Shown: in pieces, positions 8,552-16,554 of the stretch
How the letters are laid out: the number at the start of each line of letters is the position of its first letter
Position numbering within the stretch: the first letter of the stretch is position 1
From: Flavobacteriales bacterium
Lineage (GTDB): Bacteria; Bacteroidota; Bacteroidia; Flavobacteriales_D; CAJJDF01
Length of the DNA stretch: 34,867 nt
Direction: 5' to 3'
NCBI GenBank assembly: GCA_020630395.1
Contig: JAHDBM010000006.1
Span: 50,187 to 85,053, forward strand
The notes under the pieces: generated by a model
Database searches by the model: none
The model's input: the letters and a program-made list of their open reading frames with translations, nothing else
What the model was told of the DNA's origin: nothing
Position numbers and translations under genes: made by a program

Positions 8552-9868
8552 ATGAGCGAAGTGCAAAACAACACATTACCTTACAAAGTTAAAGATATTT
8601 CATTAGCAGACTGGGGAAGAAAAGAAATTAGATTAGCTGAAGCAGAAATGCCAGGTTTAATGTCATTAAGAGAGGAGTATGGAGAAGCTAAACCTTTAGC
8701 AGGTGCTAGAATTGCTGGGTGTCTACACATGACTATTCAAACAGCTGTTTTAATTGAAACATTAACTGCTCTTGGAGCTGAAGTTACTTGGTCATCATGT
8801 AACATATTTTCTACTCAAGATCAAGCTGCTGCTGCTATAGCTGCTACAGGAGTTCCTGTATATGCTTGGAAAGGTATGAACGAAGAAGAGTTTGATTGGT
8901 GTATTGAACAAACAATCTTTGGATTTGAAGAAGGTAAGCCATTAAATATGATTTTAGATGATGGAGGTGACTTAACGAATATGGTATTCGATCGTTTTCC
9001 AGAATTATGTAAAGATATTAAAGGTTTATCTGAAGAAACTACTACTGGAGTTCATAGATTATACGAAAGAGTTAAGAATGGTACGTTAGTTATGCCAGCT
9101 ATTAACGTTAATGATTCTGTTACAAAGTCTAAATTTGATAATAAATATGGATGTAAAGAATCTTTAGTAGATGCTATTAGAAGAGCTACTGATACTATGA
9201 TGGCAGGAAAAGTTGCTGTTGTTGCAGGATATGGAGATGTTGGTAAAGGATCTGCTGCTTCTTTAGCTGGATCTGGAGCAAGAGTTATTGTAACTGAAAT
9301 TGATCCAATTTGTGCTTTACAAGCTGCAATGGATGGATTTGCTGTTAAAACAATGGAAAATGCTATTAAAGAAGCTGATATTGTTGTAACGACTACAGGT
9401 AATAAGGATATTATTGTTGGAAAGCATTTTGAAGCTATGAATGATAAAACTATCGTTTGTAATATTGGTCATTTTGATAATGAAATTGATGTAGCTTGGT
9501 TAAATAATAACTGGGGAAATACTAAAACTACAGTTAAACCACAAGTTGACATTTACAATGTTAATGGCAAGGATATCATTTTATTAGCAGAAGGTAGATT
9601 AGTGAACTTAGGTTGTGCAACAGGTCACCCTTCATTTGTTATGAGTAATTCATTTACTAACCAAACATTAGCTCAAATAGAACTTTGGAATAATAGCGAT
9701 AAATATGATAATGATGTTTATATGTTACCAAAACATTTAGATGAAAAAGTTGCTAAACTTCACTTAAAGAAAATTGGAGTTGAATTAACTGAATTATCTA
9801 AAGATCAAGCTGATTATATTGGAGTTAAGGTTGAAGGACCATACAAACCAGAACATTATAGATACTAA
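8552..9868 (+). CDS. ahcY: Adenosylhomocysteinase (S-adenosyl-L-homocysteine hydrolase)
   Basis: AhcY splits S-adenosylhomocysteine, the by-product of SAM-dependent methylations, into adenosine and homocysteine using tightly bound NAD+. The 438 aa protein has the N-terminal substrate domain ([17 protein letters not shown]), the catalytic region around [13 protein letters not shown] (active-site Lys and Asp), the NAD-binding GYGDVGKG at 226-233, and the typical C-terminal end with KPEHYRY that closes over the cofactor of a neighbouring subunit. Length and motifs are canonical. It is cytoplasmic. It has its own promoter (8494-8525) and terminator (9919-9952), so it is probably monocistronic. 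Confidence 0.98.
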   Translation: MSEVQNNTLPYKVKDISLADWGRKEIRLAEAEMPGLMSLREEYGEAKPLAGARIAGCLHMTIQTAVLIETLTALGAEVTWSSCNIFSTQDQAAAAIAATGVPVYAWKGMNEEEFDWCIEQTIFGFEEGKPLNMILDDGGDLTNMVFDRFPELCKDIKGLSEETTTGVHRLYERVKNGTLVMPAINVNDSVTKSKFDNKYGCKESLVDAIRRATDTMMAGKVAVVAGYGDVGKGSAASLAGSGARVIVTEIDPICALQAAMDGFAVKTMENAIKEADIVVTTTGNKDIIVGKHFEAMNDKTIVCNIGHFDNEIDVAWLNNNWGNTKTTVKPQVDIYNVNGKDIILLAEGRLVNLGCATGHPSFVMSNSFTNQTLAQIELWNNSDKYDNDVYMLPKHLDEKVAKLHLKKIGVELTELSKDQADYIGVKVEGPYKPEHYRY

Positions 9869-9918
9869 GCCATTGATGGCAAGTTATTCTATGTTTTAAT
9901 AGAATATATAAAACATTT

Positions 9919-9952
9919 AAAGGCGATATACAGTTGTATTATCGCCTTTTTT
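9919..9952 (+). terminator. Terminator of ahcY
   Basis: A 10 bp stem (AAAGGCGATA at 9919-9928 with TATCGCCTTT at 9940-9949) and an 11-base loop end in a run of six T (9947-9952). It lies 50 bases after the ahcY stop and just before the next gene. Confidence 0.85.
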
Positions 9953-9965
9953 AATTTTAAAAACA

Positions 9966-10400
9966 ATGAAAACAAAAAATAATAAAGAATTACAGGAACT
10001 TGTTGATGAGCAAGGAAACAAATTAAGTCCTCAGCTTACAGATGATGTAAAAAACTATTTAATTGATATTGATGGGACAGTTACTGAAGATGTGCCGAAT
10101 GAAGAGCCTGAGAGAATGGCAACATGTAAGCCTTTTCCTGATGCTTTAGAAACTCTAAATAAATGGTATGATGAAGGTCATATTATTACATTCTTCACTT
10201 CTAGGACATTAGAACACAAAGAGGTTACAGATAAATGGTTAGACGATCATGGTTTTAAGCATCATGGTGTATTATATGGTAAGCCAAGGGGCGGAAATTA
10301 TCATTGGATTGATAATCATTTAGTTAAAGCTACAAGATATAAGGGGAAATTTACAGATCTAATAACAAAAAACCTAGATATTGAGGTTTTTGAAGATTAA
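9966..10400 (+). CDS. Small capless HAD-family hydrolase
   Basis: The protein is 144 aa. Motif I is DIDGT (Asp34 nucleophile, Asp36 acid/base), motif II is FFTSR (Thr78/Ser79), motif III Lys is in GKPRGGNYHW (Lys106), and motif IV is WIDNH (Asp116), so the haloacid-dehalogenase active site is complete. The short length leaves no room for a large cap domain, so macromolecular or sugar-phosphate substrates are possible. Similar short Bacteroidota proteins are sometimes labelled phosphoheptose isomerase in databases, but the sequence is a HAD hydrolase, not a SIS-domain isomerase. It is cytoplasmic. It follows the ahcY terminator and precedes a T9SS cargo gene with no obvious functional link. 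Confidence 0.8.
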   Translation: MKTKNNKELQELVDEQGNKLSPQLTDDVKNYLIDIDGTVTEDVPNEEPERMATCKPFPDALETLNKWYDEGHIITFFTSRTLEHKEVTDKWLDDHGFKHHGVLYGKPRGGNYHWIDNHLVKATRYKGKFTDLITKNLDIEVFED

Positions 10401-10440
10401 TGATGTACACTTGCTATTATTAAAATTTAACAATTAAAAT

Positions 10441-11979
10441 ATGAAGACATTAATACTTACTGTTATTTTATTAACAAGCTTTTTCACTTTTAGTCAAAAT
10501 GCTACCATTATGTGGCAAAAAGTTTATGGGGGATCAGGTCAAGATTATTCAGATGAGATTATTAAAACTAATGATGGAGGTTTTCTAGTTATGGGAAGAA
10601 CAAACTCATCTGGAGGAGATATAACAGGACCAACTCTAGGTTCTTATGATATGTGGGCAGTAAAACTTGATAGTGCTGGAAATAAACAGTGGGATAAAAG
10701 TTATGGAGGTACTTCAATAGATTATGGAACTGGAGTTAGGCAAACAACTGATGGAGGATATATAATGTGTGGATATACATTGGATACTGTATTTGGAGGG
10801 TTTAGTTTTAATTTTTTAGTAATTAAAACAGATGCTTCTGGAAATGTTCAATGGGAAAATCAATATGGAGGATCTGATGCTGATTATGCTGATGATATTA
10901 TTCAAACTTCAGATGGAGGATATGTAGTTGCTGGATACTCTCAATCTACAGATAATGATTTCACTGTTAATGCGGGATTTTTTGATGCTTGGATTTTAAA
11001 ATTAAACCCAAACGGAATTGTTCAATGGGCAAGCTCTTATGGAGATTCCCTTTCTGATAGATATGCTAAAGTAATTGAAACTACAACAGGTGAAATAATG
11101 GCTGTTGGCCAAGCAACCGATTCTTTAGCTCAACCTGGAGATGCGCCAGGAGATTATTTAGTCTCAGTTTATTCTAGCACAGGTGTTGCTCAATGGCATA
11201 AAACTTATGGTGGTTCTTTTAATGATAATGCAACAAGCATTTTACAATATGATGCAACAAACTTTTATGTTGGAGGTACAAGCGCATCAACAGACAGAGA
11301 TGTTGTTAATCCTAATAACGGGAATAGTGATTTTTGGGCTATTAAAATTAATAATACTGGATCTTTATTATGGGAAAAATCTTTTGGAGGTGATTCTACT
11401 GAAATAGGGTATGATTTATATAAAGATACTGATGGTGGTCTTTTGGCTGCTGCAAGATCTATTTCTTCTGCTACTGGAGATGTTAGTGAGAATAATCAAG
11501 GAAGTCCAGATTGGTGGATTTTTAAGTTTAATACTGCTGGTGTTATTCAGTGGGAAGAAAGTTTTGGGGGTAATGATTGGGAAGATCCAGCATCTTTAAC
11601 ACAAGATACAGATGGGGGAGTGGTAATAGCTGGTAGAAGTGAATCATTAAACGGAGATGTCCCATCTAATGCTGGTCAAGCAGATTTATGGATAATGAAA
11701 TTATTACAACCTAATTCAACTGGATATGAATTTAATAACAGTGAAGAATTAGATGTATATCCAAATCCAACAAATGACATCATTAATTTATCAATACCAT
11801 CATTTTTATTAGGAGAACAACTACATATCTATAATGCAGTCGGTAAAGTTGTTTATTCTTCAAGTATTTTATCAAATAAAACAACATTATCTTTAAATTC
11901 CTTTACCGAAGGTTCTTATTTAATTAAGATCAATAGTGGAGAAAAAGTTTTTTTAAAGAAAATTATAGTTACAAAATAA
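10441..11979 (+). CDS. Secreted seven-repeat (beta-propeller-like) protein with T9SS type A sorting domain
   Basis: The protein (512 aa) has a signal peptide (about 1-19, cleavage after TFSQ). Seven repeats of 54-60 residues follow, each beginning with a Trp in a (Q/L/M)W.K.(Y/F)GG-like motif (Trp25, 84, 138, 196, 252, 311, 371), continuing through a (T/S)DGG turn and ending in a (D/W)W.(I/V)K strand. Seven such units would close a seven-bladed beta-propeller. The C-terminal part (about 437-512) is a T9SS type A sorting domain (VYPNPTNDIINL..., ending SYLIKINSGEKVFLKKIIVTK), which directs export across the outer membrane and is removed or anchored at the surface. The ligand is unknown. A strong terminator follows. 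Confidence 0.9.
   Translation: MKTLILTVILLTSFFTFSQNATIMWQKVYGGSGQDYSDEIIKTNDGGFLVMGRTNSSGGDITGPTLGSYDMWAVKLDSAGNKQWDKSYGGTSIDYGTGVRQTTDGGYIMCGYTLDTVFGGFSFNFLVIKTDASGNVQWENQYGGSDADYADDIIQTSDGGYVVAGYSQSTDNDFTVNAGFFDAWILKLNPNGIVQWASSYGDSLSDRYAKVIETTTGEIMAVGQATDSLAQPGDAPGDYLVSVYSSTGVAQWHKTYGGSFNDNATSILQYDATNFYVGGTSASTDRDVVNPNNGNSDFWAIKINNTGSLLWEKSFGGDSTEIGYDLYKDTDGGLLAAARSISSATGDVSENNQGSPDWWIFKFNTAGVIQWEESFGGNDWEDPASLTQDTDGGVVIAGRSESLNGDVPSNAGQADLWIMKLLQPNSTGYEFNNSEELDVYPNPTNDIINLSIPSFLLGEQLHIYNAVGKVVYSSSILSNKTTLSLNSFTEGSYLIKINSGEKVFLKKIIVTK
10510..11703 (+). repeat. Seven tandem protein repeats (propeller blades)
   Basis: This in-frame repeat region spans residues 24-421 of the T9SS cargo protein. 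Spacing of the repeat-start Trp codons is 59, 54, 58, 56, 59 and 60 residues. Repeats 4 and 5 are the most degraded: YGD instead of YGG in repeat 4, and no DGG turn in either. Confidence 0.8.
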
Positions 11980-12009
11980 GTTTTAGAATTCATATAACTT
12001 AACTAATTT

Positions 12010-12040
12010 AAATGCAACCAATTAATTGGTTGCATTTTTT
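12010..12040 (+). terminator. Terminator of the T9SS cargo gene
   Basis: A perfect 28-base palindrome (12010-12037; arms AAATGCAACCAATT and its complement) runs into TTTTTT. It stands between the T9SS cargo stop and the ATG of the next gene at 12044, only 4 bases later. Confidence 0.85.
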
Positions 12041-12043
12041 GTT

Positions 12044-12961
12044 ATGAAAAAAATTAAAAAATATAATAAAGAAGCTATTGTCGAGGCAATATCTTCTATG
12101 GACCAAAGTACATTTAGTGATTTAGGGAACAGTAATATTGATGAAGAAGATTTATTGTCAATGCTTAATCAAGAAATTAATCCTGATACGTTTGAAGATA
12201 AGACAATCTTAGGTATTGATATATATCATTACAGCCAGTATAAGCCTCTTGAACAAGCATTAATACCGATTCTTTTTAGAATAATTTTTGAGCAAGTAGC
12301 CTCATTATGTATTTTAAATTCAAGCTATATTTTTCAAAAATATAAAAATACAGAAACATTTGATAAACTGTTTATTAATACTGGTGATGGTGGATTTTTA
12401 GTGTTTGATAGTCCAATCCATGCAGTAGCCTATACCATTAATTTTCAAATGGTGGTTAGGTATTATAATTCTTCACGATTTTATCCGAAATTAAGAAAGA
12501 TTATTGGACCTCTAGGGCTAAGGTATGCCATGACTACTGACAAAATTTATCGATTAGATAATAATTTTTATGGTAGTGCAATTATTAATAATTCTAGAAT
12601 TTTAGAAAAAGATTCTTTAAATAGGTTCTTATTAGATGAAAATACGTATCAATGGTTGCTACAAGAGATTAATGGAATAGAAAATCTTCAATTAATTTCA
12701 ATCAATCAACTTAAAAAATTAAGTGTGTTTCAAGATTATGAGGAAATAAGTGAAGGTGAAAATGAAATTTATCCTGAAAAAATGGGATATAATTTCGATA
12801 AAATAATTACTTCTGATATACAAAAAATTGGAAAGATCATTTCAAAATCAACCCCTTTATCAATTTACAACCTTCATTTGCAGTTTCAAGGGTCTTTGAG
12901 TAATGATAATCAGAAAGTTATAGTTTCTTTAGGTAATTTAAATGCTACTGGGATTAGTTAA
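12044..12961 (+). CDS. Diverged class III nucleotide-cyclase-like protein
   Basis: I take the ATG at 12044 (305 aa); an earlier in-frame TTG at 12026 lies inside the terminator palindrome. The central region follows the layout of the class III adenylyl/guanylyl cyclase domain: TILGIDIYHYS with the first metal-type Asp (Asp59), INTGDGGFLVF with the second (Asp115), an Ala-rich helix, then LGLRYAMTT and FYGSAIINNSRIL with the conserved Arg185, and a closing LDENTYQWL strand-helix. The Asn normally four residues before that Arg is Ile181, with Asn at the next two positions, and the two Asp are about 12 residues further apart than usual. Activity is therefore uncertain. An acidic 50-residue leader and a C-terminal region of about 95 residues are unassigned. 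No signal peptide. It overlaps the convergent DUF5522 gene by 4 bp. Confidence 0.55.
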   Translation: MKKIKKYNKEAIVEAISSMDQSTFSDLGNSNIDEEDLLSMLNQEINPDTFEDKTILGIDIYHYSQYKPLEQALIPILFRIIFEQVASLCILNSSYIFQKYKNTETFDKLFINTGDGGFLVFDSPIHAVAYTINFQMVVRYYNSSRFYPKLRKIIGPLGLRYAMTTDKIYRLDNNFYGSAIINNSRILEKDSLNRFLLDENTYQWLLQEINGIENLQLISINQLKKLSVFQDYEEISEGENEIYPEKMGYNFDKIITSDIQKIGKIISKSTPLSIYNLHLQFQGSLSNDNQKVIVSLGNLNATGIS

Positions 12962-13146
12962 CTCTTTTCAACTTTACCAGTTTTTTTATTAAAACCATAA
13001 GGACAGTGTTTACAACCATTTTTACAGCAGTATCCTCTTTTTAAGAGATATTTTTCTGTGAAAACAATATATCCATTAGGTGATGTGTAATAGTCTTCTG
13101 GATCTAATTTGGCTTTTTTTGAAAAACCACTCATATCATCACTCAT
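12958..13146 (-). CDS. Small cysteine-rich DUF5522-type protein
   Basis: This 62 aa protein carries a conserved FTEKYLLKRGYCC.NGC.HCPYGF block with four Cys and one His close together, which I recognise as the DUF5522 family of Bacteroidota and others. The cluster looks suited to binding zinc or another metal, but no function is established. There is no signal peptide. It lies 2 bp downstream of the DUF4340 gene on the same strand and is probably co-transcribed. Confidence 0.75.
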   Translation of the reverse strand: MSDDMSGFSKKAKLDPEDYYTSPNGYIVFTEKYLLKRGYCCKNGCKHCPYGFNKKTGKVEKS

Positions 13147-13148
13147 AA

Positions 13149-14165
13149 CTACTGAAGGAAAAATGATTTAGGCATAATTATCTTATCTAATGTAAAATAT
13201 TGAAAACGTTTAACTTCATTTTCATTATTAATTATTCCTAAAGCATGGTTAATATCCCATTTATATGGTTTTCCTGTTACAGGATCAATACCTTTTTTAT
13301 TTGATGGCATTTTATAAATAGAGAGTTTAGTTGTTTTTTCATCTGAATCAATTACTTCCACACTAAAATGTGGAGTTAATCCCTTTAAAGAATCTATTTG
13401 TGCTTGATTAAATTGTTCAATCCTGTTGTAATGAATGTTTTTATAATTTAATAAATAGTTTTTGACAAGAGTTGAATTGAAACTTTGAATTGATTTGCCA
13501 TCACTATCTAGAAATGAAATATTACCATTAGATTGTTTTATACTAAATGATTCTTTCTTGTTTTCAACATCTTGAATAGTGACTGATTTAATATTAGCTA
13601 GTTCATAAGTAAAAACTCCTGTATACTTCCATAAGCCTTCATTTCCAAAAAAACGTGTATTTAAAAATCCATTAAAACCAGGTAAATGTATAATGTAGGG
13701 TATGCTTGATCTTCCTTTATTAGGAGTTTCTAATAGCATGTATGTTCCTGTGTTATCTTGAGTTGCATTACCAATATAATATGTTTTAGAGAGGTTTCCA
13801 TTTTCATAAAAATCTACTTTTTTACTTTGAGCAGCTAAATCAGTAATGACACTTTTTTCTGCGATAGCAGGGACTTTACTTTGTACTTTAATGTTTTTTA
13901 TCGTCTCTAAAATTAAATTAATGCTTTCAGGCTTAGCTTTAAACTTTCCATTAATCATCCAGGTATCTTGTTCTTTTGTAAGTGTAGCAACATCATTTGT
14001 AATATCCCTTATTACTATTTTATCAATTGCTGATGTTTCTTTAAATGCAAATTCACTATTAGGAGTTTTATTACTAATAGCTCCGTCATTGACAAAAAGA
14101 TATGTAGCATAAGTAGCTAGTGCAAGCACTATTATAATACTAATAATTGTTTTTTTACTCTTCAT
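13149..14165 (-). CDS. DUF4340-type membrane-anchored envelope protein
   Basis: The protein (338 aa) has one N-terminal hydrophobic segment (about 7-26), followed by a large extracytoplasmic region. The pattern of beta strands with ITKEQDTWMINGKF-like and YYIGNATQDNTGTYMLL segments matches DUF4340, a family often found beside gliding/ABC-transporter (GldF/GldG-like) genes. No such transporter is adjacent here. A candidate promoter lies 20-27 bases upstream of the ATG. The family call is from memory of the pattern. Confidence 0.65.
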   Translation of the reverse strand: MKSKKTIISIIIVLALATYATYLFVNDGAISNKTPNSEFAFKETSAIDKIVIRDITNDVATLTKEQDTWMINGKFKAKPESINLILETIKNIKVQSKVPAIAEKSVITDLAAQSKKVDFYENGNLSKTYYIGNATQDNTGTYMLLETPNKGRSSIPYIIHLPGFNGFLNTRFFGNEGLWKYTGVFTYELANIKSVTIQDVENKKESFSIKQSNGNISFLDSDGKSIQSFNSTLVKNYLLNYKNIHYNRIEQFNQAQIDSLKGLTPHFSVEVIDSDEKTTKLSIYKMPSNKKGIDPVTGKPYKWDINHALGIINNENEVKRFQYFTLDKIIMPKSFFLQ

Positions 14166-14184
14166 AGTTATATCGTAATTAAAA

Positions 14185-14192
14185 CAAATTTA
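14185..14192 (-). promoter_or_regulatory. -7 box of the DUF4340 gene
   Basis: On the minus strand TAAATTTG matches TAnnTTTG exactly, 19 bases before the ATG at 14165. A CTTG lies 23 bases further upstream, inside the terminator stem, at the long edge of the allowed spacing. Confidence 0.45.
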
Positions 14193-14196
14193 AAAC

Positions 14197-14227
14197 AAAA
14201 AAATCTCCTTGAGTACAAGGAGATTTT
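14197..14227 (-). terminator. Terminator of the coiled-coil protein gene
   Basis: A perfect 12 bp stem (AAAATCTCCTTG / CAAGGAGATTTT) with an AGTA loop is followed on the minus strand by seven T (A-run 14197-14203). It lies 18 bases after the stop of the gene at 14246-15355. Confidence 0.85.
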
Positions 14228-14245
14228 AAAATTATTTAAGGGTTA

Positions 14246-15355
14246 TTAATTTAAAAGTTTAGTTCTTTTTTTATCAAGTTTTTCTTGAGCTTCTTTTAAT
14301 TTTAGTCTTTCTTGATCTAGTTTTACTTGTTTGTCTTTTAGTTTTAGTAAAGCACTTTCATCTTTAGCTTTTGCTAGTTTTTTAGTTAGATCTTCTTGTT
14401 TTTTACCCAGTTTTTTAACTTTCTTATCAAGTTTGGCTTGAGATTTATCAAGTTTAGCTATTTTCTTTTCTAGTTTTTCTGCAGCTTTCTTTTCTTTGGC
14501 AGCTTTTTTTGCTGCTTTCTTTTCAGCTTTTTCTTTCTTTTTAGCTTCTTTGGCTTCCTTTTTTGCCTTTTTAGCAGCTTCTTTTTCAGCTTTTTCCTTT
14601 TCTTTTAATTCTTTTTCAGCCTTTTTTGCTTCTTTTTTAGCTTTTTTTATTTTTTCCTTTTCTTCAGCTTCCTTTTTCTCAGCTGCTTCAGCTGCCGCAA
14701 TTCTCTCTTCTGCAGCTTTTTCAGCCTTTTCTCTTTGTTTTTCAGCTTCTTTATTTTGTTGAGCTTCCTCTTTTTTTCTTTCGGCAAGCGCTTTAGCTTC
14801 TTCTTCTTTTTGCTTTCTTATTTCATTAGCTCTGTCTTTATCAGCTTTCGCTTTTTCAGCAGATTCTTTTGCTTTACTTTCAGCATTTGCTTTTTCGTTA
14901 TTTGCTTTTTCAGCTTCTTCTCTTGCTTTTTCAGTATTATCTTTAATAGCATCTTGAGCTTTTTCAGAATTTTCTCCAACTTTTGAAATTGCTCCATCAA
15001 TATCTTTTCTCTTTCCTAAATCGAAAAAATAATATTTCCCCTCTCTTAACGATACATTTTTTAGCGTGTCATTAGGGAATCCACTTTTATTACATACTAT
15101 ATACGTATTTTGGTGACTGTATCCCTTTACAAGAATAGAGGTCATTCCCATTTCATCAGTGGTACTTGGGCCAGCTGTTTTTCCTCCATAATAAACAGAA
15201 ATTGAAGCCCCGCTTATTTTAGATTCTCCATTTTTTACAACAACAGTTATATTTACATCATGCTCATGTAAGGATGTATTAATACCTTCGACTTTATTAG
15301 CAAAAAAAGAACTGCTCAATAAGATTGATGTTATGAGTAAGTTAATCTTTTTCAT
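14246..15355 (-). CDS. Exported Lys/Glu/Ala-rich coiled-coil protein
   Basis: The protein (369 aa) has a signal peptide (about 1-19, MKKINLLITSILL...). A beta-rich domain of about 90 residues (about 30-115) resembles carboxypeptidase-regulatory/Ig-like folds (GASISVYYGGKTAGPSTTDEMG). From about residue 120 to the end, some 250 residues consist almost only of K, E, A with some D, Q, R and L. The last part (about 300-369) shows Leu at heptad positions (LEKKI.KL.K...LDKK...LGKK...L), which predicts a long stiff coiled coil. TolA-like periplasm-spanning or surface fibres are possible roles. Low complexity prevents family assignment. It has its own terminator. Confidence 0.75.
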   Translation of the reverse strand: MKKINLLITSILLSSSFFANKVEGINTSLHEHDVNITVVVKNGESKISGASISVYYGGKTAGPSTTDEMGMTSILVKGYSHQNTYIVCNKSGFPNDTLKNVSLREGKYYFFDLGKRKDIDGAISKVGENSEKAQDAIKDNTEKAREEAEKANNEKANAESKAKESAEKAKADKDRANEIRKQKEEEAKALAERKKEEAQQNKEAEKQREKAEKAAEERIAAAEAAEKKEAEEKEKIKKAKKEAKKAEKELKEKEKAEKEAAKKAKKEAKEAKKKEKAEKKAAKKAAKEKKAAEKLEKKIAKLDKSQAKLDKKVKKLGKKQEDLTKKLAKAKDESALLKLKDKQVKLDQERLKLKEAQEKLDKKRTKLLN

Positions 15356-15446
15356 ATCCTATATATTTAGTTTAAATTAATGATTAGGTTACGAATGTAA
15401 GTGATTTAGGATATATGTTTATAATATTAACCAAAAATTAATAAAG

Positions 15447-15956
15447 ATGAGATTGTTTATTATTCCTGTATTGTTTGTTTGGTGTTTAAGTTTTCAAGTT
15501 AGTTTTGCACAAAATCCAGATGGTTTTGGAGAAATGGCAGTTGAAATGGCTGATAAATCTGTACCATTAATTAGAGCAAAGCAAGCTATTAAACTTGAAG
15601 CCAAAGGAAAAAAAATCGTTTATCTAGATGCTCGAGAGAAAGCTGAATATGAAATGAGTCATATAAAAAATGCAGTTTACATTGGGTATGATAAATTTGA
15701 TAAAAATAGTTTAGTAAGGTATGATAAAGACGCGATTTATGTTGTGTATTGCTCTGTTGGTTACCGAAGTGGGCAAATAGGAAAAAAAATGATGAAATTA
15801 GGATTTAAAAATGTCTTTAATTTATATGGAGGTTTATTTGATTGGGCTAATAATGGGAATCCTATCTATAAAAAAGATAAACAAGTTAAAAAGGTACACC
15901 CTTATGATAATAAATGGGGGAAATGGCTAAAAAAAGAACTTTGGGGAAACATATAA
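15447..15956 (+). CDS. Periplasmic rhodanese-like sulfurtransferase
   Basis: The protein (169 aa) has a cleavable signal peptide (about 1-21, ending FAQ) and a single rhodanese domain (about 40-150). The conserved VYLDAREKAEYEMSHIKNA stretch carries CH2A-like residues, and the active-site loop CSVGYRSG has the persulfide-carrying Cys102 and an Arg closing the loop. Rhodaneses carry sulfane sulfur from donors to acceptors; the acceptor is not known here. The next gene starts 1 base after the stop, so the two are translationally close and surely co-transcribed. In other Bacteroidota a rhodanese accompanies TIGR04282 glycosyltransferases in arsenosugar loci. Confidence 0.9.
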   Translation: MRLFIIPVLFVWCLSFQVSFAQNPDGFGEMAVEMADKSVPLIRAKQAIKLEAKGKKIVYLDAREKAEYEMSHIKNAVYIGYDKFDKNSLVRYDKDAIYVVYCSVGYRSGQIGKKMMKLGFKNVFNLYGGLFDWANNGNPIYKKDKQVKKVHPYDNKWGKWLKKELWGNI

Positions 15957-15957
15957 T

Positions 15958-16554
15958 ATGAAAAAGGCATTAATCATTTTTACCAAAAACCCTGAGTTGG
16001 GAAAGGCTAAAACTCGTTTAGCTTCTACTGTAGGGGATGAGTCGGCATTGAGGGTGTACAAAGCTTTGCTACATCATACTGCTTCTTTTGCAAAAGAAAC
16101 AAAGGTAGATCGTTTTGCCTTTTATTCAAATGAAATAGGAGGGGATGCGTATTTTGATTCTCAATACTTTAATAAAGTTGTTCAAGAAGGTAATGATCTT
16201 GGTGCTAGAATGTTGCATGCTTTTCAATATGTGTTTGAGTTAGGCTATGAACAAGCTATTATTATTGGTAGTGATTGTTATGATTTAACATCTTCCAAAT
16301 TGCATGAAGCATTTTCTTTGCTATATCATAAAGATTTTGTTATTGGACCCGCATTAGATGGAGGATATTACTTAATGGGTATGAGAAGATTATTGCCAAA
16401 ACTTTTTAAAGGTAAAGTTTGGAGTACAGAAACTGTATTAGATGAAGCAATAGCAGATATTGAAAATGCTAATATGTCTTACCAAAAGTTAGAGGCGCTT
16501 AGTGATATAGATTATGAAGAGGATTTGCCTGAGGAATTAAGAGAACTTATTTAA
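15958..16554 (+). CDS. TIGR04282-family (DUF2064) glycosyltransferase
   Basis: This is a 198 aa nucleotide-sugar transferase-like fold. An N-terminal IIFTKNPELGKAKTRL motif typical of GT-A/nucleotidyltransferase phosphate binding is followed by EGNDLGARM, IIIGSDCYDL (metal-binding Asp) and IGPALDGGYYLMGM. This set of motifs fits TIGR04282, named for arsenosugar biosynthesis. It is cytoplasmic. It starts 1 base after the rhodanese stop. The radical-SAM partner ArsS usually expected in arsenosugar loci is not in the window; the next gene is a convergent HipA, overlapped by 8 bases. Confidence 0.85.
   Translation: MKKALIIFTKNPELGKAKTRLASTVGDESALRVYKALLHHTASFAKETKVDRFAFYSNEIGGDAYFDSQYFNKVVQEGNDLGARMLHAFQYVFELGYEQAIIIGSDCYDLTSSKLHEAFSLLYHKDFVIGPALDGGYYLMGMRRLLPKLFKGKVWSTETVLDEAIADIENANMSYQKLEALSDIDYEEDLPEELRELI

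Noticed and set aside
11183-11599. Two open frames inside the T9SS propeller gene in another frame
   Set aside because: They are shadows produced by the repeated GGA/GGT-rich codons of the true gene, with low-complexity Leu-rich products.
14496-14986. Plus-strand open frames with Phe/Ser/Ala-rich products opposite the coiled-coil gene
   Set aside because: They are the complement of the Lys/Glu/Ala codon runs (AAR/GAR read as TTY). There is no promoter and the opposite gene has a signal peptide, its own terminator and a sensible product.
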